In this document: in pieces, positions 40,528 to 49,304 of the stretch
Position numbering within the stretch: position 1 is the stretch's first letter
How the letters are laid out: each line of letters opens with the position of its first letter
DNA from: Bryobacterales bacterium
GTDB lineage: Bacteria > Acidobacteriota > Terriglobia > Bryobacterales > Bryobacteraceae
DNA length: 60,267 nt
Assembly (NCBI GenBank): GCA_003136675.1
Contig: PLFE01000036.1
Span: 14,494-74,760, forward strand
Reading direction: 5' to 3'
The notes under the pieces: model-generated
Database searches by the model: none
What the model saw: only the letters and a program-made list of their open reading frames with translations
What the model was told of the DNA's origin: nothing
Position numbers and translations under genes: made by a program

Positions 40528-41155
40528 GCGCGTTCACTTCCTCCCAGACATTTTGAGCCACCACATCCACCGGCCCGCGCGCGTCCACCACGCGAATCCG
40601 TTTCGGTTCCCGTGCCGCCAGCCGCAAATAACCTTCGCGCACTCTTGCGAAAAACGCTCCGTCTTCATCATCCATACGCGTTTCCTCGGAGCCTGTCTCC
40701 CTATTCCGCGAACGCGCGCGAGCCAGACTGGTCTCGGCGTCGACGTCCAGGAGAATTGTCAAATCGGGGAAAATGCTTCCGCACGCGATGCGGTGCAGTT
40801 CCAGAATCGTGGCCTCATCGAGGCCTCGCCCCGCACCCTGGTAGACAATTGTCGAATCCGTAAACCTGTCGCAAAGTACGGTCGCGCCACGCTGCAGTGC
40901 CGGCGAAATTACCTCGGTTACGTTCTGCGCACGGCTGGCGAAATAAAGCAGAAGTTCCGTGCGCGCGCTCAACGCGTGATGCCGCGGGTCCAGCAGAATC
41001 CCCCGAATGGCTCGTCCGGCATCGGTTCCGCCAGGCTCAACGGTCTCGAGAACATCATGACCCGCTTCGCGCAGCCTCTCGGACAGCAATGCCAGTTGCG
41101 TCGTCTTACCGCAGCCATCGATCCCCTCGAACGTCAGAAAAAGTCCCCGCGCCAT
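40520..41155 (-). CDS. tmk: Thymidylate kinase
   Basis: Tmk phosphorylates dTMP to dTDP. The 211-residue protein has the P-loop [12 protein letters not shown] (about 9-20), the DR motif [19 protein letters not shown] and the lid-region Arg-rich segment [21 protein letters not shown]. The ATG at 41155 places the P-loop close to the N-terminus as usual. An upstream TTG at 41164 is possible. Neither has a clear ribosome site. The start lies within the uppS gene, so the first ~16 codons, which include the P-loop, overlap the uppS 3' end in another frame. It overlaps holB by eight bases. Confidence 0.93.
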   Translation of the reverse strand: MARGLFLTFEGIDGCGKTTQLALLSERLREAGHDVLETVEPGGTDAGRAIRGILLDPRHHALSARTELLLYFASRAQNVTEVISPALQRGATVLCDRFTDSTIVYQGAGRGLDEATILELHRIACGSIFPDLTILLDVDAETSLARARSRNRETGSEETRMDDEDGAFFARVREGYLRLAAREPKRIRVVDARGPVDVVAQNVWEEVNALV

Positions 41156-41882
41156 TTTGATCAATGTGTCGAATTAGCGATTGTCCCACTGCCGGCTCCA
41201 CATCCCCAAAACGCCGCTGTCTCGACTGGAATTCCTCGACGGCGGCGGCCAGGTCGCTCGCCTCGAACTCGGGCCACATCCGGGTCGTGAAAACGAGCTC
41301 GGCGTAGGCGCATTCCCACAGCAGAAAATCGCTCAGCCTCCGTTCTCCGCCCGTCCGGATCAGCAGATCGACGTCCTCACCGATCATGCGGGCGAAGCAC
41401 TCCCTCCCTCCGCCGTTCATGGCTTTGGCAGCCGAAACAATCGCGTCCCGCGCGGAATAATCCACTGCCAGCCGCAGCCGCAACCGCTCGCCAGACGAGG
41501 TCGCCCGCTCCGCAACCTCCGCCGCATCCAGCACATGATCTGGCAAGCGGTCGCGACGCCCGATTAAGGACATACGCACGCCCTGCCGCACGCACCTTTC
41601 CGTTTCGGATTGCAGATGTTCCGTCAAAAGAACCATCAGCGCGTCCGTCTCCTCGCGTGGACGCTTCCAGTTATCCGAGGAAAAGGCGTAAAGAGTCAGC
41701 ACGTCGATCCCGCAATCCGGGGCAGCTTCCACCGTGCGCCGAACCGCTTCCGACCCCGCGTGGTGTCCGGCGATCCGCGGCCAGCCGCGCTCCGCGGCCC
41801 AACGTCCGTTGCCGTCCATAATGATCGCCGTATGACGCGGCAGGCATTCGCGTTGTTGTTTACTTTGCGGTGTAAAGTGCAT
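41106..41882 (-). CDS. uppS: Isoprenyl transferase (undecaprenyl diphosphate synthase)
   Basis: UppS makes the C55 lipid carrier for peptidoglycan and other envelope sugars. The 258-residue protein has the catalytic motif [49 protein letters not shown], and the C-terminal signature [35 protein letters not shown]. The last ~18 residues (from about DQNGAGTF) extend beyond the usual end of the family and overlap the start of tmk. The start is ATG 41882. A palindrome related to one at the chain's promoter is embedded in its first codons. Confidence 0.94.
   Translation of the reverse strand: MHFTPQSKQQRECLPRHTAIIMDGNGRWAAERGWPRIAGHHAGSEAVRRTVEAAPDCGIDVLTLYAFSSDNWKRPREETDALMVLLTEHLQSETERCVRQGVRMSLIGRRDRLPDHVLDAAEVAERATSSGERLRLRLAVDYSARDAIVSAAKAMNGGGRECFARMIGEDVDLLIRTGGERRLSDFLLWECAYAELVFTTRMWPEFEASDLAAAVEEFQSRQRRFGDVEPAVGQSLIRHIDQNGAGTFSDVRGDRWLR
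41862..41878. promoter_or_regulatory. Imperfect palindrome ACTTT-N7-AAAGT at the uppS start
   Basis: ACTTTGCGGTGTAAAGT has 5-bp arms with a 7-base centre and lies just inside the uppS coding start. It shares ACTTT....TGTAAAG with the site at 42947-42963, suggesting one regulator, perhaps the winged-helix protein encoded between them. Confidence 0.5.
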
Positions 41883-41921
41883 ATGCAAGAAAAAACGCCA
41901 CTGGCCGGCTCGTCATGATCA

Positions 41922-42290
41922 TTAAGCCTGGCGCGTGGCGCGAATCAGCGTTTCCATGTGGTCCAGATATCGCTCGAGCGCTTTCCGCCCGCCCGCGGTG
42001 AGACGGTACTCCGTGCGCGGCACGCGGCCATCGAAGCCTTTTGAGCAGGAGATGTAGCTGGCCTCCTCCAATTTGCGGGCGTGTACGCTCAAGTTGCCGT
42101 CCGTGGTTTCCAGCAGTTTCTTCAATTCGTTAAACGTCAGAGTTGCATTCACGGCCAGCGCGCTCATAATCCCCAGCCGTAACCGCTCATGCACAAGCCG
42201 GTCAATCTGAGCGGTCGCCTTCTCAGGACGCAGGGCGGACCCGGTCTGCCTGATTTCGTCTTTTGCAACAGTTGCGTTCTTGCCTGCCAT
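41922..42290 (-). CDS. Winged-helix transcriptional regulator
   Basis: The 122-residue protein has a winged helix-turn-helix at about 31-110: LVHERLRLGIMSALAVNATLTFNELKKLLETTDGNLSVHARKLEEASYISCSKGFDGRVPRTEYRLTAGGRKALERYLDHMETLI. The pattern 'R..Im..L......fneL...l..tdGnLs.H...Le..GYI...K.F..r.p.T...LT..Gr.a' is that of the MarR/ArsR-like HTH_34 type common in Acidobacteria. The ATG at 42290 is chosen because the DNA-binding fold starts soon after; a longer frame would overlap the upstream gene. It follows the membrane protein by five bases and probably controls the pair and itself. Confidence 0.85.
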   Translation of the reverse strand: MAGKNATVAKDEIRQTGSALRPEKATAQIDRLVHERLRLGIMSALAVNATLTFNELKKLLETTDGNLSVHARKLEEASYISCSKGFDGRVPRTEYRLTAGGRKALERYLDHMETLIRATRQA

Positions 42291-42295
42291 AAGGT

Positions 42296-42907
42296 TTATC
42301 CGCCGTAATTCCTGACGATCACCACTCCGAAGATGATTTGCAGCCCGCCAAAACCCGCCGCCAGCCAGGCATCGCCCCACGCGAGCGGCGAAAAAAGAGC
42401 GGCTGCTCCAAAGGCGAGGAAGCACAACCCCATCACGGGAACAACCCGTACTGAAAACGCTCCCCCCGCAACGATCCCGCAGCCATAGAGCAGCAGCCAC
42501 ACTCCCGGCGTGTAATCGATCATCCCCGCCCGCCACAGCATCAGCGTGAGCAGCGCGGCGGTGAAGATCGAGGGTGCAATGGCCAGCACAAATTTGCGTC
42601 CCGGCCGCGCAAAAAGTGGCTTGTTAATCGTCCGGGCTTTTTGTCTGGCGAAAAGATATCCCACCACCACGCCGAGGATCGCTTCCACCGTCCACACCGC
42701 GAGCCAGGCCTCAGCATGAATCCGCGTGTGCGCGAACCACGCCGCCGCAATGGCTGTCGCTCCCATCACGATGCCGCCGCGGCCCGGAATCGCCGTGAAC
42801 TCGCCGGCGCTTTCCATGGTGCGCCGGATATATCGCAGGTTTGCTATCGCCTGCGAATCGATCGGCACAGCTTCGGGCGGAACTCTGGCGGAGCGTAATG
42901 CGGCCAC
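42296..42907 (-). CDS. Membrane protein paired with the winged-helix regulator
   Basis: The protein has about five predicted membrane helices (IVMGATAIAAAWFAHT, AWLAVWTVEAILGVVVGYLF, FVLAIAPSIFTAALLTLML, VWLLLYGCGIVAGGAFSV, VMGLCFLAFGAAALFSP). A soluble N-terminal segment, NLRYIRRTMESAGEFTAIPGRGG, looks conserved in acidobacterial proteins encoded next to regulators of this type, but I know of no function. The start is uncertain: GTG 42907 is chosen with a distant GGAGA upstream, while a TTG at 42943 would add 12 residues. Its position directly before the regulator suggests a sensor or co-regulated membrane protein. Confidence 0.65.
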   Translation of the reverse strand: MAALRSARVPPEAVPIDSQAIANLRYIRRTMESAGEFTAIPGRGGIVMGATAIAAAWFAHTRIHAEAWLAVWTVEAILGVVVGYLFARQKARTINKPLFARPGRKFVLAIAPSIFTAALLTLMLWRAGMIDYTPGVWLLLYGCGIVAGGAFSVRVVPVMGLCFLAFGAAALFSPLAWGDAWLAAGFGGLQIIFGVVIVRNYGG

Positions 42908-42946
42908 GCCATGAGTATATCTCCAACCCGGCCCCAAATGCAATGT

Positions 42947-42963
42947 ACTTTATGATGTAAAGC
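42947..42963. promoter_or_regulatory. Imperfect palindrome ACTTT-N7-AAAGC in the divergent promoter region
   Basis: ACTTTATGATGTAAAGC lies between the divergent membrane protein genes. A further half-site TACTTTATCGTG follows at 42971-42982, 25 bases from the first. The site shares its arms and spacing with 41862-41878. Autoregulation by the winged-helix protein is the simplest reading. Confidence 0.55.
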
Positions 42964-43006
42964 TGAGCAATACTTTATCGTGCTCACACCCGACATTCAC
43001 ACCGCG

Positions 43007-43573
43007 ATGAACGATATGTTTGTGCTCAAGCTTCCGCTCATCGAGAAAATCGCGCGTCCGGTTCTGGTCTACCTCGCGCTCATTGTTCTATTGAGGATTT
43101 TCGGAAAGCGCGAACTCGCCCAGCTCAACCCCTTTGACCTGGTGGTCCTGCTGTCGGTTTCCAACACCGTCCAGAACGCCATCATTGGCGATGACAATAC
43201 CCTCGCCGGAGGGCTGCTCGGAGCCACCGCGCTCTTCGCCATCAACTATCTTGTTGTCCGGTTTCTGTTTCGCCACCGGCGTCTCGATCAGATTCTCGAA
43301 GGCTCACCGACAGTGCTGATCAGCTCTGGCAAGGTGGATCGCCGGGCCCTTTCCAAGGAACTTCTGAGCGAATCCGAACTGCTCACGGTGGCGCACCGGC
43401 AGGGGTTCGACGATCTGGCTGAAGTGGAGCGCTGCGTTCTTGAGCCAGGCGGGGTTTTCTTCATGAAGGGCCGCGTGCCATCGAATGATGAAACACGTCA
43501 TGGCGTACTTCTGGCCCGCCTGGCCGAATTGGACCGGAAACTGGACCTGATCCAGAACCGTACCGGCTCGTGA
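43007..43573 (+). CDS. DUF421 family membrane protein
   Basis: The 188-residue protein has three membrane helices at the N-terminus (PVLVYLALIVLLRIF, LVVLLSVSNTVQNAIIG, LLGATALFAINYLVVRFLF) with the family motif GKRELAQLNPFDLVVLLSVSNTVQNAIIGDD. A soluble YetF-like domain follows (LEGSPTVLISSGKVDRRALSKELLSESELLTVAHRQGFDDLAEVERCVLEPGGVFF). The function of DUF421 proteins is not established. The ATG at 43007 (MNDMFVLKLP) fits relatives better than a GTG at 42980, which lies inside the regulatory half-site. It converges on the first TIGR03437 gene with a ten-base gap. Confidence 0.9.
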   Translation: MNDMFVLKLPLIEKIARPVLVYLALIVLLRIFGKRELAQLNPFDLVVLLSVSNTVQNAIIGDDNTLAGGLLGATALFAINYLVVRFLFRHRRLDQILEGSPTVLISSGKVDRRALSKELLSESELLTVAHRQGFDDLAEVERCVLEPGGVFFMKGRVPSNDETRHGVLLARLAELDRKLDLIQNRTGS

Positions 43574-43583
43574 GACGCCGGAG

Positions 43584-45473
43584 TTACTCAAACGCCAGTT
43601 GCACAGTGTTGGAGGGGTAAACCCCATTCACCATCAGTTGCAAATACATGGTGCCAGTGCCCGCCAAGGTTGCGGGCAGTTGGATGTTGAGCTGGTCGAG
43701 CCCCGTATCCGTGTTCTGCGCACCCGCATATGACGGCGTAATTTGAATCGCGGACGTGGCATCTACATTCATCCCCGTAAAGCCCGGCGCCAAAGTTGGC
43801 CCGATATAGGCCACAACGGAAGTCGCGCCGCGCACGCCCGTCGCGTAAAGGACGAGATAGGATTGTCCACCCGTCACGCTTAAAGCCGCCGGAGTGCAGG
43901 TTGCCCCGCTGCAGGTGTAGGCATTTTGCGACGCAGTCTGAGTGCCGCTTGGTGAATAGGTGAGCACATACGCCGCGGGAGCGCCGCTACCCGTGCCCGC
44001 AACTGTAAAGATCGCCGGTGCAACCGCTTCAATATCAATTTTGTCCGTCCCCACTGTTGTGCCGTTAGAGGTCGTCGTGACGGTGGCCGGGCCGCCGGAC
44101 GCGAGCCCGGAGGGCATAACCCAGTTCACTTGAGTCGGCGAAACAAAAACCAACTGCGCGGGGGCGGTGGCGCCGTTGATGTCCGTGACCGACACCGAGG
44201 TTCCACCGAGAGTCGTCGTCAGCGTCCCGGACGCTGACGCTGTGCCGCTCGCAAGATTCGAGCCGAACGTGGCCACGATACCGCTGGGCGATTGCGGAAG
44301 GGTGGTAAAACTGCCGCTGTTCGCGACCGTGGAGGCGGTTCCCAGCGTCAGGATATAGATTGGCCCCTGGCTGCCAAGGGATTGGCCAGTGCTGTTCGTC
44401 CCGATGTCGTTGAGGTAAACCACTTCCTGCGTGCCATCCGGACTCCAGGTGTTTTCCGACACCAGATTTCCGGGCAGCGACATCGGAGACGCGGGGTCCT
44501 GAAACCACGTCATGCGCTTCTTATCGGTGCCGTCGTAGTTCATCGTCCAACCGTCCAGTTCCAAATGAAGGGGTGTGCTCTGGGTTCCATAGCTGCTGAC
44601 GAAAAACAGTTTGTCCTGCACCGGGTTCGGGATTGAGTGCTCGTCCCAGTAGTCGGGAGTATTCGTGAGGTTTGTAAAAACCGAGGAGCTCAGAACATAG
44701 GAATAGATGTCGCTACCGTAAATAGTAGCCTGCCCCGAAGCGCAGCCGGAGAAGAATATTGTCGAATCATCCAGGCTGAATCCATGGGTTTCGTAATACG
44801 CCGGCTGCGTGCCGGGTGTTAATGTTTGGATCAACGTCACCACGGGAGCGCCGCCATCCGAAACCGGCGGAGTGAAAGACGCATATTGGATCTCCCATGC
44901 ACCGTTAAAGCCAGCCGTGGGGTCAACTAACTCAGACCAGAGCAGCTTGGTCCCGTCATGCGAAAAGTATGGCTCAAGAATAGCCTTTCCACTCTCGCTC
45001 GCGGCTACCTCCCAGTAGTTGGTCCCGGTTGAATCCATGATATAGACCACGTTATTGCCGCCGGCGCCCGGGCGCGCCGAGACATTCTCCGGCGCGTTGG
45101 GGTCGGTCGGATAGGTCTGGTCGCCGCGCTGTGCCTCGAATACAAGATAATTTCCCGATGGAGACCAACTGGCGTTCCCCTTGTTATAGGGGGGAATCCC
45201 GGCCTTGCCACACGTGAGACAAACTTGATTGGAACCGTCCGGGTTCATCGTCCAGATGTCATAAAATCCGTTCGAACCTTGGCGATCGAAAGCGATCAGA
45301 TTGCTCCCGCTTGTTGACCACGACACGCGGCCGCCGTTGTCAGTGAGTTCCTGATAGTTAACGACGTAGTAATCCTGGGCATAGGCTTGGGAGTAACTGG
45401 ACTGGAGCCATGCCGCCAAGACGACCGCGGCAGAGCAAGAGAATCGAGAGCGAACAACCTTATTTTTGGACAT
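43584..45473 (-). CDS. Secreted beta-propeller protein with TIGR03437 C-terminal domain (copy 1)
   Basis: The 629-residue protein has a signal peptide (SCSAAVVLAAWLQSSYSQAYAQ). An N-terminal TolB/PD40-like propeller follows with repeats such as GGRVSWSTSGSNLIAFDRQG, GNASWSPSGNYLVFEAQRG, HDGTKLLWSELV and FSLDDSTIFFSGCASG. The C-terminal ~215 residues (VANSGSFTTLPQSPSGIVATFGSNLASG to the end) match the TIGR03437 domain, typical of Solibacter-type proteins. AAGAGGAGATCT is a strong ribosome site for the ATG at 45473. It is downstream of a close paralogue, so the pair arose by tandem duplication. The likely role is binding or sensing in the envelope or outside, not shown. Confidence 0.82.
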   Translation of the reverse strand: MSKNKVVRSRFSCSAAVVLAAWLQSSYSQAYAQDYYVVNYQELTDNGGRVSWSTSGSNLIAFDRQGSNGFYDIWTMNPDGSNQVCLTCGKAGIPPYNKGNASWSPSGNYLVFEAQRGDQTYPTDPNAPENVSARPGAGGNNVVYIMDSTGTNYWEVAASESGKAILEPYFSHDGTKLLWSELVDPTAGFNGAWEIQYASFTPPVSDGGAPVVTLIQTLTPGTQPAYYETHGFSLDDSTIFFSGCASGQATIYGSDIYSYVLSSSVFTNLTNTPDYWDEHSIPNPVQDKLFFVSSYGTQSTPLHLELDGWTMNYDGTDKKRMTWFQDPASPMSLPGNLVSENTWSPDGTQEVVYLNDIGTNSTGQSLGSQGPIYILTLGTASTVANSGSFTTLPQSPSGIVATFGSNLASGTASASGTLTTTLGGTSVSVTDINGATAPAQLVFVSPTQVNWVMPSGLASGGPATVTTTSNGTTVGTDKIDIEAVAPAIFTVAGTGSGAPAAYVLTYSPSGTQTASQNAYTCSGATCTPAALSVTGGQSYLVLYATGVRGATSVVAYIGPTLAPGFTGMNVDATSAIQITPSYAGAQNTDTGLDQLNIQLPATLAGTGTMYLQLMVNGVYPSNTVQLAFE

Positions 45474-45555
45474 AGATCTCCTCTTTAGTTCTGAGACGTG
45501 ACCCGCACGTGAGAATTGTGTTTTGCCAGCGCTCTCTGCAACAAGCTGGCGGGAA

Positions 45556-47427
45556 TTATTGAAACTGTAACTGCACGGTATTTGAAAGGTAGAGATCATC
45601 TACCTTCAGTTGTAAATACATGGTCCCTGAACCGGCCAAAGTGGCCGGCAATTGTATATTCAATTGATCGAGGCCCGTTTCCGTATTTTGAGATCCCGCG
45701 TACGCGGGCGTGAACTGCACTGCGGAAGACTGGTCCACATTCATTTGCGTGAAACCAGCAACTAAACTCGGCCCGATGAGTGCTAAAACCCCGCTCGAAT
45801 AATGCCGAACTCCCGTCGCGTAAAGGATCAGATAAGATTGTCCTCCCGCGACATTCAGCGCAGAAGTAGTGCACGCCCCGCCGCTACAAGAGTAGGCGTT
45901 TTGCGACCCAGTCTGAGTGCCGGTGGATGAATAAGTTAGAACGTATGCCGCGGGAGCCCCAGCCCCACTGCCACCTATGGTGAAGATCGAGGGACCCACA
46001 TTTTCGATATCAAAAATGTCCGTCGAAACCGTTGATCCTGACGTGGTTGTAACGGTCGCCGGACCGGATCTGCTCCCTGCGGGAACCACCCAGTTTACCT
46101 GAGACGGCGAAACAAAAACCAATTGTGCGCTTCGCGCCGTTCCGCCCGAGTCTGTGACTGTCACCGTGGTTGATCCCAACTCCGTCGGCAGGCTTCCTGA
46201 AGCAACTGACGTTCCGCTGGATAGATTGACTCCGAAGGTACTTACCAAACCATCCGGCGCCTGAGGATAAGCAACATAATCCCCGCTATTGGCCGTGGTG
46301 CTGCTTACAGCGAGAGTAAGTAAATAGATTGCGCCCGTGCCCCCCAGCCCCGTCGTGTTCGCGCCAACATCATTTAAGTAGATAACTTCCTGTGTCCCGT
46401 CGTGATTCCAATCGTTGTCCGACGCGATAAATCCAGGCAGAGAAGTCGGCGACAACGGATCCTGAAACCAGGTCACGCGCTTCTTGTCGCTGCCATCGTA
46501 GTTCATCGTCCAGTAATCCAACTTGAGAACGTTCGCAGCACCGGACGTTCCGAAACTACTCGCAAAGAGTAGCTTTTCCTCTACCGGATTCGGCCGGGAA
46601 TGCTCGTCCCAGTAAGTCGGGGTGTTCGTCAGATCCGCAAAGGCTCCGGTATTCAGGTTGTAGGAATAGATATCCGTCCCGAACATTGGCTGACCGGCGG
46701 CCGTTCCCGAGAAGAATATGGTGGTGTCGTCCAGGCTAAATCCGTGCGTTTCGTAATACGCGGGCGTAATCCCGGGAGTGAGCGAACTGATGAGAGATAC
46801 CGTCGGAGGGTCGCCCGCCGAGGCGCCCGGAGTGAACGCTGCGTATTGAATTTCCCATTCACCGGAACTGCCTATATTTTCGTTGATCAACTGGGCCCAG
46901 ATCAGCTTGGTGCCGTCATGCGAGAAGTGCGCGTGCAGAACTCCGTGCCCGCTTTCACTTGCCGCCACCTCCCAGTAGTAAGTGCCGGTTGCATCCATAA
47001 TGTAAACCACGTTATTCCCACCGGCTCCAGGGCGCGCATCCACGTTTTGCTCAGCCGTCGGATCGGTTGAAGAACTCGAAGCCTGCACCTGAATCACAAG
47101 ATAGTCGCCCTGCGGACGCCAATCCGGGTTGCCCTTGTTATACGGGGGAAGCCCCGGCTTTCCGCAGGTGAGGCACACCTGGTTCGTACCATCTGGGTTC
47201 ATCGTCCACGTGTCGTAAAAACCGTTCGAGCTTTCCCGGTCGAAAGCGATCAGATTGTTGGCTGCAGGTGACCATGCTACACGCCCCCCTGTAGACGTCA
47301 GCTCCTGCGTATTCACAACGTAGTAATCTGCCGCATATGCCTGATAAGAAAAGGCTTGCAACAACAGCACCAAACAAGCTGAGGGCGCGCCGAATACTTT
47401 GTGTGGTGTGATTTTTCTCTTCGACAT
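45556..47427 (-). CDS. Secreted beta-propeller protein with TIGR03437 C-terminal domain (copy 2)
   Basis: The ~623-residue protein parallels copy 1 almost motif by motif: MSKRKITPHK against MSKNKVVRSR at the start, ADYYVVNTQELTSTGGRVAWSPAANNLIAFDRESSNGFYDTWTMNPDGTNQVCLTCGKPGLPPYNKGN in the propeller, and the full C-terminal TIGR03437 domain. The signal ends near SYQAYA. The start at 47427 is chosen by alignment with copy 1, since two earlier in-frame starts also lack a ribosome site. The 82-base gap to copy 1 holds a weak hairpin (45525-45550), with no clear terminator. Confidence 0.82.
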   Translation of the reverse strand: MSKRKITPHKVFGAPSACLVLLLQAFSYQAYAADYYVVNTQELTSTGGRVAWSPAANNLIAFDRESSNGFYDTWTMNPDGTNQVCLTCGKPGLPPYNKGNPDWRPQGDYLVIQVQASSSSTDPTAEQNVDARPGAGGNNVVYIMDATGTYYWEVAASESGHGVLHAHFSHDGTKLIWAQLINENIGSSGEWEIQYAAFTPGASAGDPPTVSLISSLTPGITPAYYETHGFSLDDTTIFFSGTAAGQPMFGTDIYSYNLNTGAFADLTNTPTYWDEHSRPNPVEEKLLFASSFGTSGAANVLKLDYWTMNYDGSDKKRVTWFQDPLSPTSLPGFIASDNDWNHDGTQEVIYLNDVGANTTGLGGTGAIYLLTLAVSSTTANSGDYVAYPQAPDGLVSTFGVNLSSGTSVASGSLPTELGSTTVTVTDSGGTARSAQLVFVSPSQVNWVVPAGSRSGPATVTTTSGSTVSTDIFDIENVGPSIFTIGGSGAGAPAAYVLTYSSTGTQTGSQNAYSCSGGACTTSALNVAGGQSYLILYATGVRHYSSGVLALIGPSLVAGFTQMNVDQSSAVQFTPAYAGSQNTETGLDQLNIQLPATLAGSGTMYLQLKVDDLYLSNTVQLQFQ

Positions 47428-47531
47428 CGACGCTGCATCAAGCCATTGCACGTTCATGACCATATGCTAGCTTAAACACCTTGGACGCTGTAATGTTTTC
47501 CTCTTACAAGCTAAGAAGGCTGGATCGCGGG

Positions 47532-49001
47532 TTAATTCACAACCTGAGTCAAGACAGGGGAGATGCTCGGCGCATCGTTCGCATCGCCGCTGTAACTCGC
47601 CGTCAGGTCATGCCCACCGGCCGAGAGACCCGAATACGGCAGCATCGCCGTTCCTTTGGTCAAGGTTTCGGTGCCCATCACGGTGGACCCGTGCAAGAAA
47701 GTCACCGTGCCCGTCGCCGTGGAAGGCGAGACGGTGGCGCTGAAAGTCACGGTCTGGCCGAGCGCGGAGGGATTTACAGAGGAAGTAAGAGTCGTTGTCG
47801 TCGGACCGGCTCCAACCTGGAATGTGCCGTTGCCGTTACCGAGCAACACCGTCACATAGCTGCCGAAGAAACAGACGGCCAGGTCCTGGAACTTGTTCGG
47901 CGTCAGTTCGGTCGAAACCACCCCGTTTCCACCGTCGCCGGTGCTGTAGTTCACGGCCGGTTTGAAGGTGCCGTCGCCGTTGCCGATCAAAATGGATACC
48001 GAACTCGGCTGGTTTGCCGCTGGCGACGAGGGCGCACCAATGGCAAGGCCGGGCGAAGTGGAGCCGGAGTTGGCAGCCACCAGATCAGTAATTCCGTCGC
48101 CGTTGAAGTCGGCCGGGTAAACGGACGTTGTGCCGATCCCGGTCGGGTAGTTCACGCCCGGCTGGAAGGTACCGTCCCCATTGCCCAGCAGGACCGTAAC
48201 GTTGCCTGTGTTGATATTGGCGGTGGCCAGGTCGATCTTTCCGTCGCCGTTGAAATCGCCGTGGCAGATCGAATGCGGCACCTCACCGACCGGGTAGGAC
48301 GCTCCGGGCGTGAAATGCCCGTTCCCCACGCCAATCAGGATCTCCACATTGTTCGAATACATATTCCCGACGGCCATATCGGGGATGCCATCGCCATTCA
48401 GATCGCCGATGGCAATCGAGTGCGGGACTGCGCCGACAGGTATATTGATCGGCGCCTGAAACGTTCCGTCGCCATTGCCCAGCAGAACGGATACTGCGTT
48501 CGCCTGCCAATCCGCCGCAATAATGTCCAGCTTGCCGTCACCATTCACATCCTTAGAGGATACCCACGCCGTGCCGCTTGCCGCTGCGTAATAAACCGAC
48601 GGCTGGAACGTTCCGTCGCCATTCCCCAACAAGACCGAGACTCCTTGCAAACCGCAGGAGGGGCAAGAGCTTTGATGCGGATTAATGGCGTTAGCCACCA
48701 CCAGATCCAGCTTGCCGTCGCCGTTGAAGTCCCCGGCGGAAAGACCTGTGGGATAAGCACCCACAGGATAGTTCACGGCCGTCTTCAAAGTGCCATTCCC
48801 ATTTCCAAGGAGGACGGAAATGCTGGAATCGTGATAGTTCGCGGTAACGATATCGTTGTTGCCGTCTTTATTCAGGTCCGCGGAGATGATGAATTTTGGA
48901 TACGCGCCGGTGGGGTACTCGGTTTGAGCCTGTCCCGCGAACGGCAGCAGCAGCACAGTAGCGGCAATCCAGGTAAAACGCGCAGAAAGAATGTTTCTCA
49001 T
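47532..49001 (-). CDS. Secreted FG-GAP/VCBS seven-bladed propeller protein with C-terminal Ig-like domain
   Basis: The 489-residue protein has a signal peptide (FTWIAATVLLLPFAGQAQ). Seven repeats follow with the paired motifs D-x-N-x-D-G-x-x-D (ADLNKDGNNDIVTAN, GDFNGDGKLDLVVAN, KDVNGDGKLDII and others) and LLGNGDGTF, so a seven-bladed propeller with calcium-binding loops is likely. The last ~90 residues (TTTTLTSSVNPSALGQTVTFSATVSPSTATGTVTFLHGSTVMG) are an Ig-like domain of the Big_5 type. A long open frame on the other strand is a shadow. The ATG at 49001 has no clear ribosome site. The function, perhaps adhesion or ligand binding, is unknown. Confidence 0.85.
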   Translation of the reverse strand: MRNILSARFTWIAATVLLLPFAGQAQTEYPTGAYPKFIISADLNKDGNNDIVTANYHDSSISVLLGNGNGTLKTAVNYPVGAYPTGLSAGDFNGDGKLDLVVANAINPHQSSCPSCGLQGVSVLLGNGDGTFQPSVYYAAASGTAWVSSKDVNGDGKLDIIAADWQANAVSVLLGNGDGTFQAPINIPVGAVPHSIAIGDLNGDGIPDMAVGNMYSNNVEILIGVGNGHFTPGASYPVGEVPHSICHGDFNGDGKIDLATANINTGNVTVLLGNGDGTFQPGVNYPTGIGTTSVYPADFNGDGITDLVAANSGSTSPGLAIGAPSSPAANQPSSVSILIGNGDGTFKPAVNYSTGDGGNGVVSTELTPNKFQDLAVCFFGSYVTVLLGNGNGTFQVGAGPTTTTLTSSVNPSALGQTVTFSATVSPSTATGTVTFLHGSTVMGTETLTKGTAMLPYSGLSAGGHDLTASYSGDANDAPSISPVLTQVVN

Positions 49002-49304
49002 GATCGGCACAGGTAAGACTTTTATTTTACTGGAGAGTTCATGCGCCGTGCGAGTCCGGGGCGCGAAGAAATTGAAAGGAAGTGTAAAGTGCCGGCGACG
49101 GCGCCGGAAGGTACTGGGCCGCCAGTTCTACCGGACCACCAAACCATTCGGCAGGCGCGCCGGGCTGTTGACCCGGGCGGAATCAGCGGGCCATGTTCCG
49201 GCTCGCCCGCGCACGTGACCACCCAGAATGATTAACGCAGAAATTCAGACGCTCTCAGAGGGTACTCTTACCTGTAATACGATTCAATAGGAACTCAGTC
49301 ACAT
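49002..49304. other. 303-base divergent gap without a gene
   Basis: No coding frame here is convincing. A CCGGCG/CGCCGG hairpin with a four-base loop lies at 49092-49107. Weak promoter-like elements (TAAAAT on the minus strand near 49026, TAATAC on the plus strand near 49275) could serve the flanking divergent genes, but none has a good -35. Confidence 0.5.

Noticed and set aside
45525..45550. Terminator between the two TIGR03437 genes
   Set aside because: The GCCAGC/GCTGGC stem is only 6 bp with a 14-base loop and has no T-run on the transcribed strand.
47481..49016. 511-residue open frame on the plus strand over the FG-GAP gene
   Set aside because: It is antisense to a gene with seven regular repeats and a signal peptide. 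Its own sequence is Arg/Gly/Val-rich with no known motif.
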